Shown in pieces: positions 13,961-14,297 of a stretch of DNA of 14,297 nucleotides. The position numbers were made by a program, and so were the translations under genes. The DNA lies in contig SLBH01000093.1 of the NCBI GenBank assembly GCA_007126415.1, forward strand, positions 1 through 14,297. The letters run 5' to 3'. Positions within the stretch are counted from its first letter, which is position 1. Each line of letters opens with the position of its first letter. The DNA comes from Spirochaetales bacterium. GTDB lineage: Bacteria; Spirochaetota; Spirochaetia; DSM-27196; SLAA01. The notes below the pieces were generated by a model. It was not told the DNA's origin. It did no database searches and was given only the letters and a program-made list of their open reading frames with translations.

Positions 13961-14297
13961 GTGAAGGTCACGAAGCATTTGGTGATACCGGCGATTTCGG
14001 CTTTCGTGTTGTCGGTATTCCTAATATCCCCTGCAGCGGCTCAGGAAGCGTTTGAAGGGGCACCTGCGCCGCAAACACCGCAGCAATCACCCCAAATTGA
14101 GGTAAGCGAGTCCGATCTCGATCAGTTTGCACGCGCGATGGCAGCCGTGCAAGAAATACAACTCCAAGCGCAGGAGCGCATCGAAGCTCAGATCGGCGAG
14201 TCCGAACTCGAGGAACAACGATTCCGAGAGATTCATTCGGCTGCGCTCAACCCGCAGATCGAGATGCCGGAAGATATCAGCGACGCCGAGCAAGAGG
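13961..14297 (+). CDS. Exported DUF4168-type protein, 5' part
   Basis: The frame is open from GTG 13961 to the right edge (112 full codons). AAGGAG (13949-13954) lies 6 nt before the GTG and decides the start. Residues 1-27 form a clear signal peptide (KVTKH, then a hydrophobic stretch ending SPAAAQ; cleavage likely after AAA). A Pro/Gln/Ala-rich linker (about 30-46) leads to a helical, acidic segment starting EVSESDLDQFARAMAAVQEI and continuing through REIHSAALNPQI. That pattern, VSxxDLxxFAxAxxxVxxI, is what I associate with DUF4168, a family of small exported proteins of unknown function. The protein should be periplasmic. It is divergent from a two-component operon with its own exported protein, so it may be a target of that regulator. 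The C-terminus lies outside the window. Confidence 0.85.
   Translation, partial: MKVTKHLVIPAISAFVLSVFLISPAAAQEAFEGAPAPQTPQQSPQIEVSESDLDQFARAMAAVQEIQLQAQERIEAQIGESELEEQRFREIHSAALNPQIEMPEDISDAEQE

Noticed and set aside
14087..14293. 68-residue leftward frame at the right edge
   Set aside because: It is antisense to the DUF4168-type gene, which has a ribosome site and signal peptide.

Overview
The window is a high-GC stretch from a Gram-negative-type bacterium. It has periplasmic signal peptides, a periplasmic binding protein and a membrane histidine kinase. The ABC transporter subtype, the YD-repeat exported protein and the gene mix would suit a free-living spirochaete or a Bacteroidetes-like relative. 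That assignment is an impression from protein character and base composition, not proven here. Genes are tightly packed, with one inter-gene gap over 300 bp (13648-13960). I see no rRNA, tRNA, CRISPR array, insertion sequence or prophage gene.

Left block (1-5583). The 3' two-thirds or so of the cobalamin-dependent methionine synthase gene metH reads rightward and ends at 1967. A three-gene ABC importer of the FecCD/BtuCDF type reads leftward towards it: binding protein (4282-5436), permease (3212-4279), then an ATPase with an extra C-terminal domain (2085-3215). The three are coupled by a 2-nt gap and an ATGA overlap. Adjacency to metH makes cobalamin the most economical substrate guess, but no cobalamin riboswitch is visible, and heme or siderophore remains possible.

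Middle block (5584-8351). A PHP-family histidinol-phosphatase-like gene (6799-7617) and an unusual fusion of a quinone-reductase-like flavodoxin domain with a multi-pass membrane domain (5584-6777) form a leftward pair. Upstream lies an unrecognised 166-residue protein gene (7751-8251). Its stop codon sits in an 11-bp perfect inverted repeat, and it is divergent from the next gene.

Right-centre (8352-10551). A PfkB-family sugar kinase and the DNA glycosylase mutM read rightward. mutM converges with a thioredoxin-like gene; only 5 bp separate them, and a perfect hairpin spans the mutM stop codon.

Right block (10664-14297). A leftward operon encodes an exported YD/RHS-like repeat protein, an OmpR-type response regulator and a HAMP-type sensor kinase. 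Divergent from it, across 313 bp of repeat-rich regulatory DNA, is the start of an exported DUF4168-type protein that runs off the right edge. The layout recalls envelope-stress loci such as cpxRA-cpxP, in which a two-component system sits beside small periplasmic proteins. This is the best candidate for an undescribed system in the window.

A recurring pattern is that several leftward genes (5436, 8251, 10551, possibly 13647) lack a good Shine-Dalgarno sequence. Each has a candidate -35/-10 pair with an 18-bp spacer placed so that the transcript would begin about 3-12 nt before the start codon.
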